This document shows, piece by piece, positions 52,504 through 62,879 of a stretch of 64,000 nt of DNA. The stretch's first letter is position 1. Each line of letters opens with the position of its first letter. Below the pieces are notes generated by a model that saw only the letters and a list, made by a program, of their open reading frames with translations, did no database searches and was not told where the DNA came from. Origin of the DNA: Lactobacillus laiwuensis (GTDB lineage: Bacteria; Bacillota; Bacilli; Lactobacillales; Lactobacillaceae); the NCBI RefSeq assembly GCF_019972835.1, contig NZ_BPPB01000006.1, positions 124,001 through 188,000 of the forward strand. The letters are read 5' to 3'. Position numbers and translations under genes: made by a program.

Positions 52504-54546
52504 ATGATTAAACGACAAGAAGAACGTAAATTTGATCTGGTTTCAAAATTTAATCCAGCAGGTGATCAGCAACAAGCAATTGATAAATTAGCTGCTGGTT
52601 TTAAAAGGGGTTATAAAGAACAGATTTTGGAAGGTGCTACCGGTACAGGTAAAACTTTCACGATGGCCAATATTATAGCGAAATTAAATAAACCTACTTT
52701 AGTCATTTCTCATAATAAGACTTTAGTTGGCCAGCTTTACGGGGAATTTAAAGAGTTTTTCCCCCACAATGCCGTTGACTATTTCGTATCATATTATGAT
52801 TATTACCAGCCGGAAGCTTATGTTCCTCAATCTGATACCTATATTGAAAAGGACTCAGCGATTAATGATGAAATTGACCAGTTGCGACACCAAGCTACCA
52901 GTGACTTAATGGAACGTAACGACGTTATAATCGTTGCATCTGTTTCGTGTATCTACGGCTTAGGTGATCCTAAAGAATATGCTGCAAGCGTGATTACTGT
53001 TCATAAGGGTGAAGAATATCACAGAAATACTCTGCTGCGTGATTTGGTCAATATCCAATATGACCGCAATGATATTGACTTTCAACGTGGCCGTTTTCGC
53101 GTTCGCGGGGATGTGGTAGAAGTTTTCCCTGCTGGAAATTCTAATCATGCTTATCGAATCGAATTTTTTGGTGATGAAATTGACAGAATTGTGGAAGTAG
53201 ACTCTTTAACTGGTGAAGTGATTGGTGAAAGAGAGAGCATTTCACTGTTTCCGGCTACTCACTTTATGACCAATGAAGAACAGATGAGAAGGGCTCTTAA
53301 AGCAATTTCACAAGAAATGAATATTCAGGTGAAAAAGTTTGAGGGCGAAGGCAAGTTGTTAGAAGCAGAACGGATTAAGCAGCGCACTACCTTTGACATG
53401 GAAATGATGGGTGAAGTTGGCTATACCAACGGTATTGAAAACTATTCTCGTCATATGGAAGGCCGTAAAGAGGGCGAGCCGCCTTATACTTTGCTGGATT
53501 TCTTCCCTGATGACTTCTTAATTTTAATTGATGAATCACATGCTACAATGCCGGAAATACGGGCAATGTATAACGGTGATCGCAATCGTAAAAAGACTCT
53601 AATTGATTATGGCTTTCGTTTACCTTCAGCACTTGACAACAGACCCTTGAAACTGGCTGAATTTGAAAAACATGTAAATCAAATTCTTTATGTGTCAGCG
53701 ACTCCGGGAGATTATGAACTGGAACGCACAGATCACAAAGTTGAGCAAATCATTAGACCAACAGGTTTGCTTGACCCCAAGATTGAAGTTAAACCAGTTG
53801 AAGGACAAATTGATGATTTGGTCGCCGAAATTAACAAACGCATTGAAAAGAATGAACGTGTTTTTGTTACTACATTAACGAAGAAAATGGCAGAGGATCT
53901 GACAGATTATTTGAAAGATCTGGGTATTAAAGTACAATATCTGCATTCAGATGTTAAAACATTGGAACGGATGCAGATTTTGCGTGATTTGCGGACTGGC
54001 AAGTATGACGTTTTGATTGGGATCAACTTATTGCGTGAAGGAATTGACGTACCGGAAGTTTCACTGGTTGCCATACTTGACGCTGATAAAGAAGGCTTTT
54101 TGCGTGCATATAGACCTCTTGTTCAGACAATGGGCCGGGCTTCAAGAAATGCTGATGGTGCGGTAATTATGTATGCTGACACGATTACTGACTCAATGAG
54201 AGAAGCCATTGAAGCAACACAGAGAAGACGTAAATTACAGATTAAGTTTAATGAAGAACACGGGATGAAACCGAAAACAATTGTTAAACCTATTAGGGAT
54301 GTTATTTCTGCCACAAAAGTTGCCGATGAAGACAGTCAAAGCGATAGTTTTGCCGATCTGAATTTTGATGAACTAACCGTTAAACAAAAGAGAACCATGA
54401 TCAAAGACTTGCGCAAGCAAATGCAGGATGCCGCCAAGAAACTTGACTTTGAAGGAGCCGCTACTTTACGGGATGCGATCATGGAATTGGAGAGCTCAAC
54501 TAGAAGCCCAATTAAGAAAAAAGGAAAAGCATTAAATGGTAAATGA
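52504..54546 (+). CDS. uvrB: Excinuclease ABC subunit B
   Basis: A 680-residue damage-verifying helicase of nucleotide excision repair. [14 protein letters not shown] (Walker A), the beta-hairpin region [34 protein letters not shown] and [12 protein letters not shown] are intact. A UVR domain for UvrC closes it (about residues 630-665). It overlaps the uvrA start by 11 bases. Confidence 0.98.
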   Translation: MIKRQEERKFDLVSKFNPAGDQQQAIDKLAAGFKRGYKEQILEGATGTGKTFTMANIIAKLNKPTLVISHNKTLVGQLYGEFKEFFPHNAVDYFVSYYDYYQPEAYVPQSDTYIEKDSAINDEIDQLRHQATSDLMERNDVIIVASVSCIYGLGDPKEYAASVITVHKGEEYHRNTLLRDLVNIQYDRNDIDFQRGRFRVRGDVVEVFPAGNSNHAYRIEFFGDEIDRIVEVDSLTGEVIGERESISLFPATHFMTNEEQMRRALKAISQEMNIQVKKFEGEGKLLEAERIKQRTTFDMEMMGEVGYTNGIENYSRHMEGRKEGEPPYTLLDFFPDDFLILIDESHATMPEIRAMYNGDRNRKKTLIDYGFRLPSALDNRPLKLAEFEKHVNQILYVSATPGDYELERTDHKVEQIIRPTGLLDPKIEVKPVEGQIDDLVAEINKRIEKNERVFVTTLTKKMAEDLTDYLKDLGIKVQYLHSDVKTLERMQILRDLRTGKYDVLIGINLLREGIDVPEVSLVAILDADKEGFLRAYRPLVQTMGRASRNADGAVIMYADTITDSMREAIEATQRRRKLQIKFNEEHGMKPKTIVKPIRDVISATKVADEDSQSDSFADLNFDELTVKQKRTMIKDLRKQMQDAAKKLDFEGAATLRDAIMELESSTRSPIKKKGKALNGK

Positions 54547-57388
54547 TAAGATTGTTATTCGGGGTGCCCGTGAACATAATTTAAAAGACATTAACCTGTC
54601 AATTCCTAAGGACAAATTGGTCGTTATTACTGGTTTGTCAGGTTCTGGGAAAAGTTCTTTAGCTTTTGATACATTATATGCTGAAGGACGCAGAAGATAT
54701 GTTCAGTCATTATCAAGCTATGCACGGCAATTTTTGGGTCAAATGGACAAACCTGATGTTGATTCTATTGATGGTTTAAATCCTGCGATTTCAATTGATC
54801 AGAAAACTACCTCACATAATCCCAGGTCAACAGTTGGCACAGTGACTGAAATCAATGACTATCTGCGATTATTATGGGCTCGAGTTGGGCATCCGGTTTG
54901 TCCAAATGATGGCACCTTAATTGAGCGCCAGTCAGTCGAGCAGATGGTAAATCGTATTTTAGCTTTACCTGAGCGAAGTCGTATACAAATCCTGGCACCA
55001 GTAATTAGATCTAAAAGAGGCGCTCATAAAGAAGTTTTTAAACGGGTACAACGCGCCGGATATGTGCGTGTCATTGTCGATGGCACTATGCATGAGATTG
55101 GTGAAGAATTCGATTTAGAAAAGAATAAACGTCATTCGATTGATATCGTTGTCGATCGTTTAATTGTTAAAGAAGGTATTCGCTCGCGACTTTTTGATTC
55201 AGTAGAAGCTGCTTTGCGTTTATCGGACGGTTATATGAATGTTGATGTTATCGGTGGTGATATGATCAATTTTTCAGAGTACTATGCTTGTCCTAAATGT
55301 GGTTTTACTGTAGGTGAAATGGAACCGCGTCTATTTTCTTTTAACGCACCATTTGGAGCCTGTCCTGATTGTGATGGCTTGGGTGTGAAGTTATCAGTCG
55401 ATGAAGATTTAGTTGTCCCAGATAGAAATAAAACTTTGGCAGAAGGTGCAATCGCACCATGGAAGAATTCGAAGTACTATGGGGAAATGCTTGAACAAGC
55501 TTGTGCAGCGTTAAAAATTCCCCTAGACAGACCTTTTGGCAAATTAACTAAAAAGCAAAGAGAGACGATTTTGCATGGCTCAACTAAAAAAATTAAATTT
55601 CATGTAACTGGTGATTTTGGAGTTAATGACACTACTGCACCTTTTGAGGGTGCCATGGAAAATGTTGAAAGACGTTATTACCATCCAATGTCCAAATTCA
55701 TGCGTGATGTTATGGGAAAATATATGACTGAGCTGACTTGTTCAACCTGTCATGGCAAGCGGTTAAATCGTAAAGCCCTGGCTGTCAAAGTCAATGGCAA
55801 AGACATTGCCGAAGCTTCTGATTTGGCAATTAGTCATGCTCTTGAATTTTTCACAGATATCAAGCTTGACGAGCAGGAGTCAGTAATTGCAAAACCGATA
55901 TTAAAAGAAGTGCGCGATCGACTCAATTTTTTGAATAGTGTAGGCTTAGATTACCTGACACTGTCACGTTCTGCTAACACTTTGTCTGGTGGCGAAGCTC
56001 AAAGAATTCGACTCGCAACTCAAATTGGTTCTAATCTTTCAGGTGTTATGTATGTTCTCGATGAACCTTCAATTGGTTTGCACCAACGTGATAATGACAG
56101 GTTGATCGCTGCTCTAAAGCGCATGCGTGATTTGGGCAATTCACTTATCGTTGTCGAGCATGATGACGAAACTATGAGACAAGCTGACTACTTGATTGAT
56201 ATGGGACCAGGTGCTGGTACATACGGCGGTAAAGTCATGGCTGCCGGAACTCCTGAAGAAGTTGAACAAAACAATAAATCCTTAACCGGGCAATATATGT
56301 CCGGTAAGAAGTTTGTTCCTGTGCCTTTGAAAAGGCGTAAAGGCAATGGTAAAAAAATCACATTAACAGGTGCGGCAGAAAATAATCTTAAAAACCTCAA
56401 GGTTGAATTTCCTTTAGGCAAATTAATTGTGGTTACTGGAGTTTCCGGATCCGGCAAGTCAACTCTAGTTAATATGATATTAAAGCGTGCCTTGGCACAG
56501 AAATTAAATAGAAATCAAACCAAACCCGGCAAATATAAGAGTATTAGCGGCTATCAAAATATTGAAAAAATTATTGATATTGACCAAAGCCCAATCGGAC
56601 GCACTCCACGTAGTAATCCTGCTACATATACTAGTGTCTTTGATGATATTAGAGCTCTGTTTGCGCAAACAAATGAAGCTAAACTACGTGGTTATACCAA
56701 AGCACGTTTTTCATTTAATGTTAAAGGCGGTCGTTGTGAAGCCTGCCATGGCGATGGCATTATCAAGATTGAAATGAACTTCCTACCGGACGTTTATGTT
56801 CCTTGTGAAGTATGTCATGGGAGTCGTTATAACTCTGAAACTTTAGAAGTTACTTACCGCAAGAAAAATATCGCGCAAGTGTTGGATATGACAATTAGCG
56901 AAGCATGCGGCTTTTTTAAAAATATCCCTAAAATTGCACGAAAATTGCAAACGATTGTAGATGTCGGCCTAGGCTATGTCAAATTGGGTCAATCTGCAAC
57001 TACTCTTTCTGGTGGGGAAGCTCAAAGAATGAAGCTGGCTGCTGAACTGCAAAAGTTGTCAACGGGAAAGAACTTCTATATTCTCGATGAACCAACGACT
57101 GGACTTCATACTGATGACATTAAGCGGTTACTGGAAGTCTTACAAAGATTGGTTGATCAAGGAAATACTGTTTTAATAATTGAACATAATCTTGATGTGA
57201 TTAAAAATGCTGATTGGTTAATTGACCTAGGTCCTGAAGGAGGAGAAGCTGGTGGCAAAATAGTTGCTACTGGAACTCCAGAACAGGTGGCACAAGTTAA
57301 GGAAAGTTATACTGGTCAGTACTTAAAACCCGTGCTTAAACGTGATACGGCATTAACTGAAAAGGCTAGTAAAAAAGCAAGTAAATAG
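54536..57388 (+). CDS. uvrA: Excinuclease ABC subunit A
   Basis: A 950-residue DNA damage sensor with two ABC ATPase modules. Walker A motifs [20 protein letters not shown] and [12 protein letters not shown], signatures [12 protein letters not shown] and [12 protein letters not shown], and zinc modules CPKCGF...CPDCDG and CEACHGDG...CEVCHG are all present. The ATG at 54536 lies within uvrB and follows an AAAGGAAA site, so the two are translationally coupled. Confidence 0.98.
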   Translation: MVNDKIVIRGAREHNLKDINLSIPKDKLVVITGLSGSGKSSLAFDTLYAEGRRRYVQSLSSYARQFLGQMDKPDVDSIDGLNPAISIDQKTTSHNPRSTVGTVTEINDYLRLLWARVGHPVCPNDGTLIERQSVEQMVNRILALPERSRIQILAPVIRSKRGAHKEVFKRVQRAGYVRVIVDGTMHEIGEEFDLEKNKRHSIDIVVDRLIVKEGIRSRLFDSVEAALRLSDGYMNVDVIGGDMINFSEYYACPKCGFTVGEMEPRLFSFNAPFGACPDCDGLGVKLSVDEDLVVPDRNKTLAEGAIAPWKNSKYYGEMLEQACAALKIPLDRPFGKLTKKQRETILHGSTKKIKFHVTGDFGVNDTTAPFEGAMENVERRYYHPMSKFMRDVMGKYMTELTCSTCHGKRLNRKALAVKVNGKDIAEASDLAISHALEFFTDIKLDEQESVIAKPILKEVRDRLNFLNSVGLDYLTLSRSANTLSGGEAQRIRLATQIGSNLSGVMYVLDEPSIGLHQRDNDRLIAALKRMRDLGNSLIVVEHDDETMRQADYLIDMGPGAGTYGGKVMAAGTPEEVEQNNKSLTGQYMSGKKFVPVPLKRRKGNGKKITLTGAAENNLKNLKVEFPLGKLIVVTGVSGSGKSTLVNMILKRALAQKLNRNQTKPGKYKSISGYQNIEKIIDIDQSPIGRTPRSNPATYTSVFDDIRALFAQTNEAKLRGYTKARFSFNVKGGRCEACHGDGIIKIEMNFLPDVYVPCEVCHGSRYNSETLEVTYRKKNIAQVLDMTISEACGFFKNIPKIARKLQTIVDVGLGYVKLGQSATTLSGGEAQRMKLAAELQKLSTGKNFYILDEPTTGLHTDDIKRLLEVLQRLVDQGNTVLIIEHNLDVIKNADWLIDLGPEGGEAGGKIVATGTPEQVAQVKESYTGQYLKPVLKRDTALTEKASKKASK

Positions 57389-57438
57389 TATTAATTTATT
57401 GCGATAAAGTGTACAATAAAGCGCAAGGAGGAATAGAA

Positions 57439-57981
57439 ATGGATAACTTTTCTAGTTACAGAGAAAATCGCGGGTTTAACTGGGCAGCATTTATCTCTGG
57501 TATTTTAATGGTAATTGCTGGGCTGTTCTTGTTACGTCATCCTGGTAAAGCACTTCATGCCTTTGTATTGCTTTTTGCTATTGTGTCTATTGTTCAGGGA
57601 TTCGTGTGGCTGGTATTCTACAGTCGTTTTCGTTACTTTATCCCTTCCAGTTGGTTATCGATTGTTTCAGGGGTGCTGGATATTATTGTCGGAATTTTAT
57701 TTCTCTATTCATACGATGCTGCGGGCTTGACAATCGCTTACTTGTTTGCCTTTTGGTTCTTATTTGATTCAATTACCGGGATCATTTTTTCATGGAGTAT
57801 GAGGAAGATTTCTACCTTTTTCTTTTGGCTCAATTTAATATTAAATATTTTAGGGTTACTGATAGCAATTAGTTTGATGTTTAATCCTGCATTATCAGCT
57901 TTAACATTAATCTGGCTGGTTTCCTTCTGGTTGCTAATCTTTGGTATTAATCAGGTAATTGCAGCATTTGTCAACAGATAA
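57439..57981 (+). CDS. HdeD/DUF308-family membrane protein
   Basis: A 180-residue protein with six hydrophobic spans in pairs: FISGILMVIAGLFLLRHP, WLSIVSGVLDIIVGILFLY and LNLILNILGLLIAISLMFNP mark three repeats of the DUF308 unit. Enteric HdeD is acid-stress induced; here the role is not known. AGGAGGAA sets the ATG at 57439; a GTG at 57409 has none. It lies between uvrA and rapZ and ends at a hairpin. Confidence 0.82.
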   Translation: MDNFSSYRENRGFNWAAFISGILMVIAGLFLLRHPGKALHAFVLLFAIVSIVQGFVWLVFYSRFRYFIPSSWLSIVSGVLDIIVGILFLYSYDAAGLTIAYLFAFWFLFDSITGIIFSWSMRKISTFFFWLNLILNILGLLIAISLMFNPALSALTLIWLVSFWLLIFGINQVIAAFVNR

Positions 57982-57985
57982 TTTT

Positions 57986-58011
57986 AAAAAGTTCATTTGA
58001 ACTTTTTTTTT
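57986..58011 (+). terminator. HdeD-like gene terminator
   Basis: AAAAAGTTCA and TGAACTTTTT form a stem with a small loop, then T-run. Confidence 0.8.
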
Positions 58012-58038
58012 GCCAAAAAAGTAATGAAACACCTGGTA

Positions 58039-58047
58039 TGTTATAAT
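58039..58047 (+). promoter_or_regulatory. Extended -10 of the rapZ-yvcK-whiA promoter
   Basis: TG-T-TATAAT at 58039-58047, 25 bases before the rapZ ATG; no clear -35. Confidence 0.55.
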
Positions 58048-58071
58048 TTTAGTAATAGGAGGTCAGCGAAA

Positions 58072-58950
58072 ATGGCTAAGCATAAAAAGCAGCTACTGAT
58101 TGTTACAGGCATGAGTGGTGCAGGGAAAACCGTGGCTTCTCATGCTTTAGAGGATATGGGCTATTTTGTGGTTGATAATTTACCTCCATCGCTTTTATCT
58201 AGTTTTTGGGACTTAATTGTTAATTCGGATGATTTTACTAAAGTAGCAGTTGTAATTGATTTGCGTGTTAGACGATTTTATAAAGATCTTGATAATGAAA
58301 TTAATTCGCTGGAAGACAATGGTACTGTCCAAACTAGAATTATTTTTCTGGATGCTGCAGATAATACTTTAGTAGCACGTTATAAAGAAACAAGGCGTGT
58401 TCCGCCATTGGCCAATAATGGACGCTTACTTGATGGTATTCAGGAAGAACGACGAATTTTAACCAGCATTAAGAGCCGGGCAAATGATATAATTGATACT
58501 TCTAATCTAAGTCCAAAAGAATTGAAACAAGAACTGGCAAATAGGTTTAGTGAACTGCATAAACAGCCCTTTTCAATTGAGGTATTATCTTTTGGTTTCA
58601 AATATGGTATGCCGATTGACGCTGATATCGTGATGGATGTCAGATTTTTGCCTAATCCGTTTTATATACCAGAATTACGCCCTTTTACTGGACTTGATAA
58701 AAGAGTTTTTAATTATGTGATGGAGAAAAAGGAAACGCGCAGTTTTTATCAGAAATTTCTGGACTTATTAAAAGATGCTTTACCAGGTTATATCAAAGAG
58801 GGTAAAAGCAAGTTGACTATTGCCATTGGTTGTACAGGTGGACAGCATCGCAGTGTTGCAATTGCAAAGCAATTAGCCAAAGATTTGGCTGAAGACTACA
58901 CGGTTGACCTAACCCATCGCGAAATTAGTCGTTACACTAGAAATAGGTGA
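58072..58950 (+). CDS. rapZ: RapZ/YvcJ nucleotide-binding protein
   Basis: A 292-residue GTP/ATP-binding protein. The P-loop is [19 protein letters not shown]. The C-terminal domain has [22 protein letters not shown] and [17 protein letters not shown]. In E. coli it steers GlmZ RNA decay; in Bacillus YvcJ affects competence. The role here is not fixed. ATG at 58072 follows TAGGAGG; the frame is open to 57997 without a site. yvcK starts four bases after the stop. Confidence 0.93.
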   Translation: MAKHKKQLLIVTGMSGAGKTVASHALEDMGYFVVDNLPPSLLSSFWDLIVNSDDFTKVAVVIDLRVRRFYKDLDNEINSLEDNGTVQTRIIFLDAADNTLVARYKETRRVPPLANNGRLLDGIQEERRILTSIKSRANDIIDTSNLSPKELKQELANRFSELHKQPFSIEVLSFGFKYGMPIDADIVMDVRFLPNPFYIPELRPFTGLDKRVFNYVMEKKETRSFYQKFLDLLKDALPGYIKEGKSKLTIAIGCTGGQHRSVAIAKQLAKDLAEDYTVDLTHREISRYTRNR

Positions 58951-58954
58951 TTAT

Positions 58955-59980
58955 ATGACATTTGGTGAAAAAACAAATCATACCAGTAAAAGCAGGAGAC
59001 CGCAGGTTGTGGTTATTGGTGGCGGTACCGGTTTGCCTGTTGTTTTGACTGCACTCAAAGAGCAAAATGCTGATATCACAGCAATTGTAACGGTATCAGA
59101 TGACGGTGGTTCTTCTGGCTCAATTCGCAACTTTATTAACGTTGTTCCACCGGGGGATATCCGTAATGTCTTAGTTTCGTTAAGTGAAATATCCCAAGAA
59201 GAAAAAGACGTTTTTCAGTACCGCTTTGATTCTTCTGATTCCTTTTTCTCTGGTCATGCCATTGGTAATTTGATTATTGCTGCTTTGAATGAAATGCACG
59301 GAAATATTTTTGATGCTGTCCAGTCTTTATCTAAAATGATGAAAGTAGACGGACATGTTCTCCCAGCTTCTAATGAGCCTTTAACGCTTAACGCTGAGTT
59401 TGTTGATGGTTCCGTTCAAGCTGGTGAAAAAGAAATTACTGATAAAGACAAAAGAATTAAACGAGTATGGGTTACAAATACAAATTCCAAGTCTGAACCA
59501 GAAGCTGTACCGCCAGTTTTGGAGGCAATTAAAAAAGCTGATGCTGTAGTCTTAGGCCCTGGAAGTTTGTTCACATCAATCTTGCCTAATCTGATGATTC
59601 CTAATTTAGGAGAAGCAGTCAAAGAAACTAACGCAGAAGTAATATATATTTGCAATATCATGACTCAGCTAGGCGAAACGGATCACTTTTCAGATTGTGA
59701 CCATGTCAGAGTAATCAATGCCCATCTTGGTGGGCATTATATTAATACAACTTTGGTTAATGGTGCCAGAATAGATATGTCCAAGTTTAATCCTAAAGAT
59801 TATGATGCCTACCTTGAACCTGTTAAAAATGATTTCAAGGGATTACGTGAGCAGGGGTGTCGCGTGATTACTGATGATTTTATTGACCAGCATAGTGGCT
59901 TGGTTTTTCATGATGGCAAAAAAGTAGCTGAGGAAATCATCAACTTGGCATATGCCGCAATGTCTCGTAGGAAGGAATAA
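58955..59980 (+). CDS. yvcK: YvcK/CofD-like protein (gluconeogenesis factor)
   Basis: A 341-residue protein of the CofD-like family. Nucleotide-sugar binding motifs [19 protein letters not shown] and [12 protein letters not shown] are at the start, and [15 protein letters not shown] in the middle. Needed for growth on gluconeogenic sources and for cell-wall homeostasis in Bacillus. Lies between rapZ and whiA in the usual three-gene order. Confidence 0.94.
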   Translation: MTFGEKTNHTSKSRRPQVVVIGGGTGLPVVLTALKEQNADITAIVTVSDDGGSSGSIRNFINVVPPGDIRNVLVSLSEISQEEKDVFQYRFDSSDSFFSGHAIGNLIIAALNEMHGNIFDAVQSLSKMMKVDGHVLPASNEPLTLNAEFVDGSVQAGEKEITDKDKRIKRVWVTNTNSKSEPEAVPPVLEAIKKADAVVLGPGSLFTSILPNLMIPNLGEAVKETNAEVIYICNIMTQLGETDHFSDCDHVRVINAHLGGHYINTTLVNGARIDMSKFNPKDYDAYLEPVKNDFKGLREQGCRVITDDFIDQHSGLVFHDGKKVAEEIINLAYAAMSRRKE

Positions 59981-59986
59981 CAAACA

Positions 59987-60922
59987 ATGGCAAGCTATGC
60001 AAGTAATGTGAAAAAAGAGTTGACCTCATTACCTATTCATCCTGAACATGCTAAAGCAGAATTGGCTGCTTTTTTGCGCATGAATGGTGTCTTAAATTTT
60101 CACGAGCATCAGTTTAGCCTTGATATAACTACTGAAAATCCTGCAATTGCTAGACGTATATTTTCTTTAATAAAAACTGCATATAAAGTTGAGCCACAAT
60201 TAATAGTTTCACGCAAAATGAAGCTTAAGAAAAATAACCAGTATTTGGTACGACTGCAAAATCATGTCAAAGAAATACTGAATAATTTAGAAATTTTAAC
60301 GCCCTCGTTAAATTTAATCACCAGAATCCCAGACAGAATCATTAAGTCACGTGAAGGAGCAATGTCATATCTCAGGGGTGCGTTTTTAGCCAGTGGCAGT
60401 GTGAATAATCCCAATACGAGCAGGTATCATTTAGAGATTTATTCTATTTATCAAGATCATAATGATGATCTACTTAAGATTATGAATGATCGTTTTAATT
60501 TGAATGCTAAAAGTACGAAAAGACGACGAGGTTATATTGTATACCTAAAAGAAGCTGAAAAAATTGGTGACTTTTTACATATTGTTGGAGCGTTGAATGC
60601 GATGCTGTCTTTTGAAGATCTGCGTATTATGCGTGATATGCGTAATTCTGTCAACCGGCTTGTTAATTGTGATACAGCCAATTTAAAAAAGACTGCAAAT
60701 GCAGCAGCGAAACAGGTTGAAGACATAGAACTAATTGAGCGTAAAATTGGCTTAGAAAATATTCCTGAAAAGTTGCAGGGATTGGCTAGACTACGATTAG
60801 AGGAACCGGAACTGTCACTGAAAGAAATAGCGCAGCAGGTTCCGGACGGTCCAATATCAAAATCAGGAGTCAATCATCGTTTTAAAAAAATTCATGATAT
60901 AGCGGAAAACATTCAGAAATAA
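59987..60922 (+). CDS. whiA: WhiA sporulation/division regulator homologue
   Basis: A 311-residue DNA-binding protein. A degenerate LAGLIDADG-like N-terminal domain (RGAFLASGSVNNPNTSRYHLE is its core) joins a C-terminal HTH (LSLKEIAQQV ... GVNHRFKKI). In Bacillus it affects division and chromosome segregation without being a classic regulator. Third gene of the rapZ-yvcK-whiA unit; ends in a bidirectional terminator. Confidence 0.95.
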   Translation: MASYASNVKKELTSLPIHPEHAKAELAAFLRMNGVLNFHEHQFSLDITTENPAIARRIFSLIKTAYKVEPQLIVSRKMKLKKNNQYLVRLQNHVKEILNNLEILTPSLNLITRIPDRIIKSREGAMSYLRGAFLASGSVNNPNTSRYHLEIYSIYQDHNDDLLKIMNDRFNLNAKSTKRRRGYIVYLKEAEKIGDFLHIVGALNAMLSFEDLRIMRDMRNSVNRLVNCDTANLKKTANAAAKQVEDIELIERKIGLENIPEKLQGLARLRLEEPELSLKEIAQQVPDGPISKSGVNHRFKKIHDIAENIQK

Positions 60923-60962
60923 AAAAAGAAACTCATCCATGTGAATGAGTTTCTTTTTTTAT
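60921..60962. terminator. Bidirectional terminator between whiA and the DeoR-type regulator
   Basis: AAAAAAAGAAACTCAT (60921-60936) pairs with ATGAGTTTCTTTTTTT (60945-60960). Confidence 0.92.
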
Positions 60963-61744
60963 TATGTTGAAGTAATAATAAGATCGATGCCATTATTTAT
61001 AATGCTCTTGGCAATATTGATTGGTGGGGTTTTATCAGTGATAATAGTTTGAATTTTTTTTGAATTGAAATCCGATAAAAGAATGTAGTCTTTTTTGCCA
61101 AACTTAGTATGATCAATTAATAATATTGTCTTCTGTGATTTGTCGATTGCAGCTCTCTTCATGTAAGTTTGGCTTTCATCTGCCATATATATTCCATTCT
61201 CATCAATTGAGCTGCATGAAATGAAATTTAAGTTAGGGCGATAATTATTATCAAGATCAGCAATTGCTTTTGGACCCAAAATTGAATTAGAACGGTTTGA
61301 TATTTGGCCTCCTAAAACTGAAATATCAATATTTTCTAATTGTGTTACTTCGTCAACAATATTGATATTATTCGTAATAATATGCAAATTTTCTTTTCCA
61401 GCAAAATACTTAGGCAAAAAAGTTAAGGTGGATGATCCATCTAAAAAAATTGCGGCTCCATTAGTAATTAAATCAGCTGCGTACTTACAAAGTTTATTCT
61501 TTACAGCTACATTTTCACTCTTCCTAGTTGCATATGCAATTTCGACATTGGAATTTTCAAGCAAGCTCACATATCCATGAGTCCGGCTAATTGTATTTGT
61601 TGCCTGTAAACTCATAAGATCCCTTCTTAAGGTTGAAATACTAATTCCAAGTTTTTCTTGTAATTTTTTGGTACTAACTCTCTTGTTTTTAGCTAGAATA
61701 TCGATTATTTGCTGTAATCGATCTGCTTTTGGAACATTCAACAT
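60962..61744 (-). CDS. DeoR/GlpR-family transcriptional regulator
   Basis: A 260-residue sugar-phosphate-responsive repressor. The N-terminal winged HTH (KADRLQQIIDILAKNKRV ... LGISISTLRRDLMSL, residues 6-50) is typical. The C-terminal DeoR sensor has FLDGSSTLTFLPKYF, ITNNINIVDEV, VLGGQISNRSNSILGP and LLIDHTKFGKKDYI. It is divergent from the gatABC-type operon and probably represses it through the TTTGAACA/GTTC half-sites between them. The inducer is probably a sugar or polyol phosphate. Confidence 0.92.
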   Translation of the reverse strand: MLNVPKADRLQQIIDILAKNKRVSTKKLQEKLGISISTLRRDLMSLQATNTISRTHGYVSLLENSNVEIAYATRKSENVAVKNKLCKYAADLITNGAAIFLDGSSTLTFLPKYFAGKENLHIITNNINIVDEVTQLENIDISVLGGQISNRSNSILGPKAIADLDNNYRPNLNFISCSSIDENGIYMADESQTYMKRAAIDKSQKTILLIDHTKFGKKDYILLSDFNSKKIQTIITDKTPPINIAKSIINNGIDLIITST

Positions 61745-61874
61745 AACTCCCCCAATTATTCAATAATAAAAATAACATATTAACAAAAGAAACTAAATAT
61801 GAAGATATTAAAGATTTTTTTAGCCTTCATATTTCAGTAATAGGTTATTAAGTTAAATATCTTGACAAGATTAA

Positions 61875-61888
61875 TTATAGCGTTTACA
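61875..61888 (-). promoter_or_regulatory. cre-like site (CcpA), upstream
   Basis: On the minus strand TGTAAACGCTATAA fits the cre consensus except for A in place of the late C. Confidence 0.6.
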
Positions 61889-61934
61889 AGCCATAAATAC
61901 TTATATATGAATTTTTGTATATTTTAATTAAAAG

Positions 61935-61952
61935 TTTGAACATTTTTGAACA
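61935..61952 (+). promoter_or_regulatory. Direct repeat of TTTGAACA, candidate DeoR-type operator
   Basis: TTTGAACA at 61935-61942 and 61945-61952, one helical turn apart. The same GAACA half-site recurs around the transcription start. Confidence 0.55.
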
Positions 61953-61979
61953 AATATTGGCTTTTACTTAAATTAACTC

Positions 61980-62008
61980 TTGAAATGAAATTGGAAGCGT
62001 TTTATAAT
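61980..62008 (+). promoter_or_regulatory. gat operon promoter with cre-like site in the spacer
   Basis: TTGAAA (61980-61985), 17-bp spacer, TATAAT (62003-62008). TGGAAGCGTTTTAT (61992-62005) is a second cre-like site lying between the boxes, suited to repression by CcpA. Confidence 0.72.
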
Positions 62009-62025
62009 CTTATTGTAATCAAAAA

Positions 62026-62052
62026 GTTCATAAAAGTTCGAACATATGAACA
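62026..62052. promoter_or_regulatory. Cluster of four GTTC/GAAC half-sites, candidate operator
   Basis: GTTCA (62026), GTTCG (62036), GAACA (62040-62044) and GAACA (62048-62052), with GTTCGAAC a perfect 8-bp palindrome at the centre. It covers the likely start of transcription and abuts the ribosome site. Confidence 0.6.
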
Positions 62053-62065
62053 AAAGGAGGATTTA

Positions 62066-62533
62066 ATGAGTAGTTACGCAAATTTATTTGACCGAAATCT
62101 TGTTTTTTGGAATATTCATGCAGATAGTTGCACGGATTTATACCAAAAGATAGCGAATAAGCTTGAGAATGCTAATGTTGTGGAGACAAGCTATTTTAAA
62201 GCTTTAACTGATAGAGAAAAAGAATTTCCTACTGGGCTGAATACGCAATATTTACCTATTGCTTTACCACATGCTAATCCAGAAAATGTAAAAAAGGCAT
62301 TTATAGCTGTTGTGAAAACCACATCTAAAATCAACATGAAACAAATGGGGACTAATGAAGATATGGAAAGTCAATATTTTTTCTTTTTGGGAATTGTTAA
62401 AGAAAAACAGGATTTGCAAGTTAAGTTATTACAAAGATTTATGCAGCTGATGAATGACGAAAGTTTCGTTAAGTCGTTTAAAAAGCTGTCGAAACCAGAA
62501 GAAGTTTATGAATTTTTAGTAAATAGATTTTAA
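62066..62533 (+). CDS. gatA: PTS EIIA component, galactitol/fructose-type fold
   Basis: A 155-residue EIIA (PTS_EIIA type 2). The phosphorylated His69 lies in PIALPHANPENV. It accepts phosphate from HPr and passes it to GatB. The ATG at 62066 follows AAAGGAGG; the open frame upstream is the operator region. gatB starts ten bases after the stop. Together with gatB, gatC and the DeoR-type gene it forms a galactitol-type system, but the sugar is not proven. Confidence 0.9.
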   Translation: MSSYANLFDRNLVFWNIHADSCTDLYQKIANKLENANVVETSYFKALTDREKEFPTGLNTQYLPIALPHANPENVKKAFIAVVKTTSKINMKQMGTNEDMESQYFFFLGIVKEKQDLQVKLLQRFMQLMNDESFVKSFKKLSKPEEVYEFLVNRF

Positions 62534-62543
62534 GGAGTTTATT

Positions 62544-62861
62544 ATGTTAAAAATTGTTGTTGCGTGCGGCAGTGGTATTGCTACTAGTGAAACAGTTGTA
62601 GGGACAGTGAAATCTTTTTTAGAAGACCATTCAGTTAAAGGTGTAGAGGTTGAAGCAACCGATTTTAAGCAACTAGCCAGTGTTTTGCCAAATTATGATA
62701 TTTATGTTTGGTTAGCAAAACCTACACCGGAGATTCATGATATTTGCAAAAAAGAGGGAATTCCTGAAGTAAATGGAGTTGATATTTTGACAGGGTCAAA
62801 AGGTGACAAAACTTATCTAGAGTTGGTCAATGCCATGATGTCATTAAAAAGTAAAGCATAG
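62544..62861 (+). CDS. gatB: PTS EIIB component, galactitol type
   Basis: A 105-residue EIIB. The phosphocysteine is Cys8 in IVVACGSGIATSE, the P-loop of this family. AAGGAG precedes the ATG. It relays phosphate from GatA to the sugar entering through GatC, which starts 18 bases downstream. Confidence 0.93.
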   Translation: MLKIVVACGSGIATSETVVGTVKSFLEDHSVKGVEVEATDFKQLASVLPNYDIYVWLAKPTPEIHDICKKEGIPEVNGVDILTGSKGDKTYLELVNAMMSLKSKA

Positions 62862-62879
62862 TGAAAGGGGATGAGTTAA

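Larger units (their letters stand above)
61745..62065. other. 321-bp divergent control region between the DeoR-type gene and gatA
   Basis: Holds a cre-like site (61875-61888), a TTTGAACA pair (61935-61942, 61945-61952), a promoter (61980-62008) with a second cre-like site in its spacer, a GTTC/GAAC cluster (62026-62052) and the gatA ribosome site (AAAGGAGG). No coding sequence is supported, although the gatA frame is open back to 61946. Confidence 0.7.

Noticed and set aside
61946-62065. A 40-residue extension of gatA
   Set aside because: It runs through the promoter and operator cluster; AAAGGAGG directly precedes the ATG at 62066.
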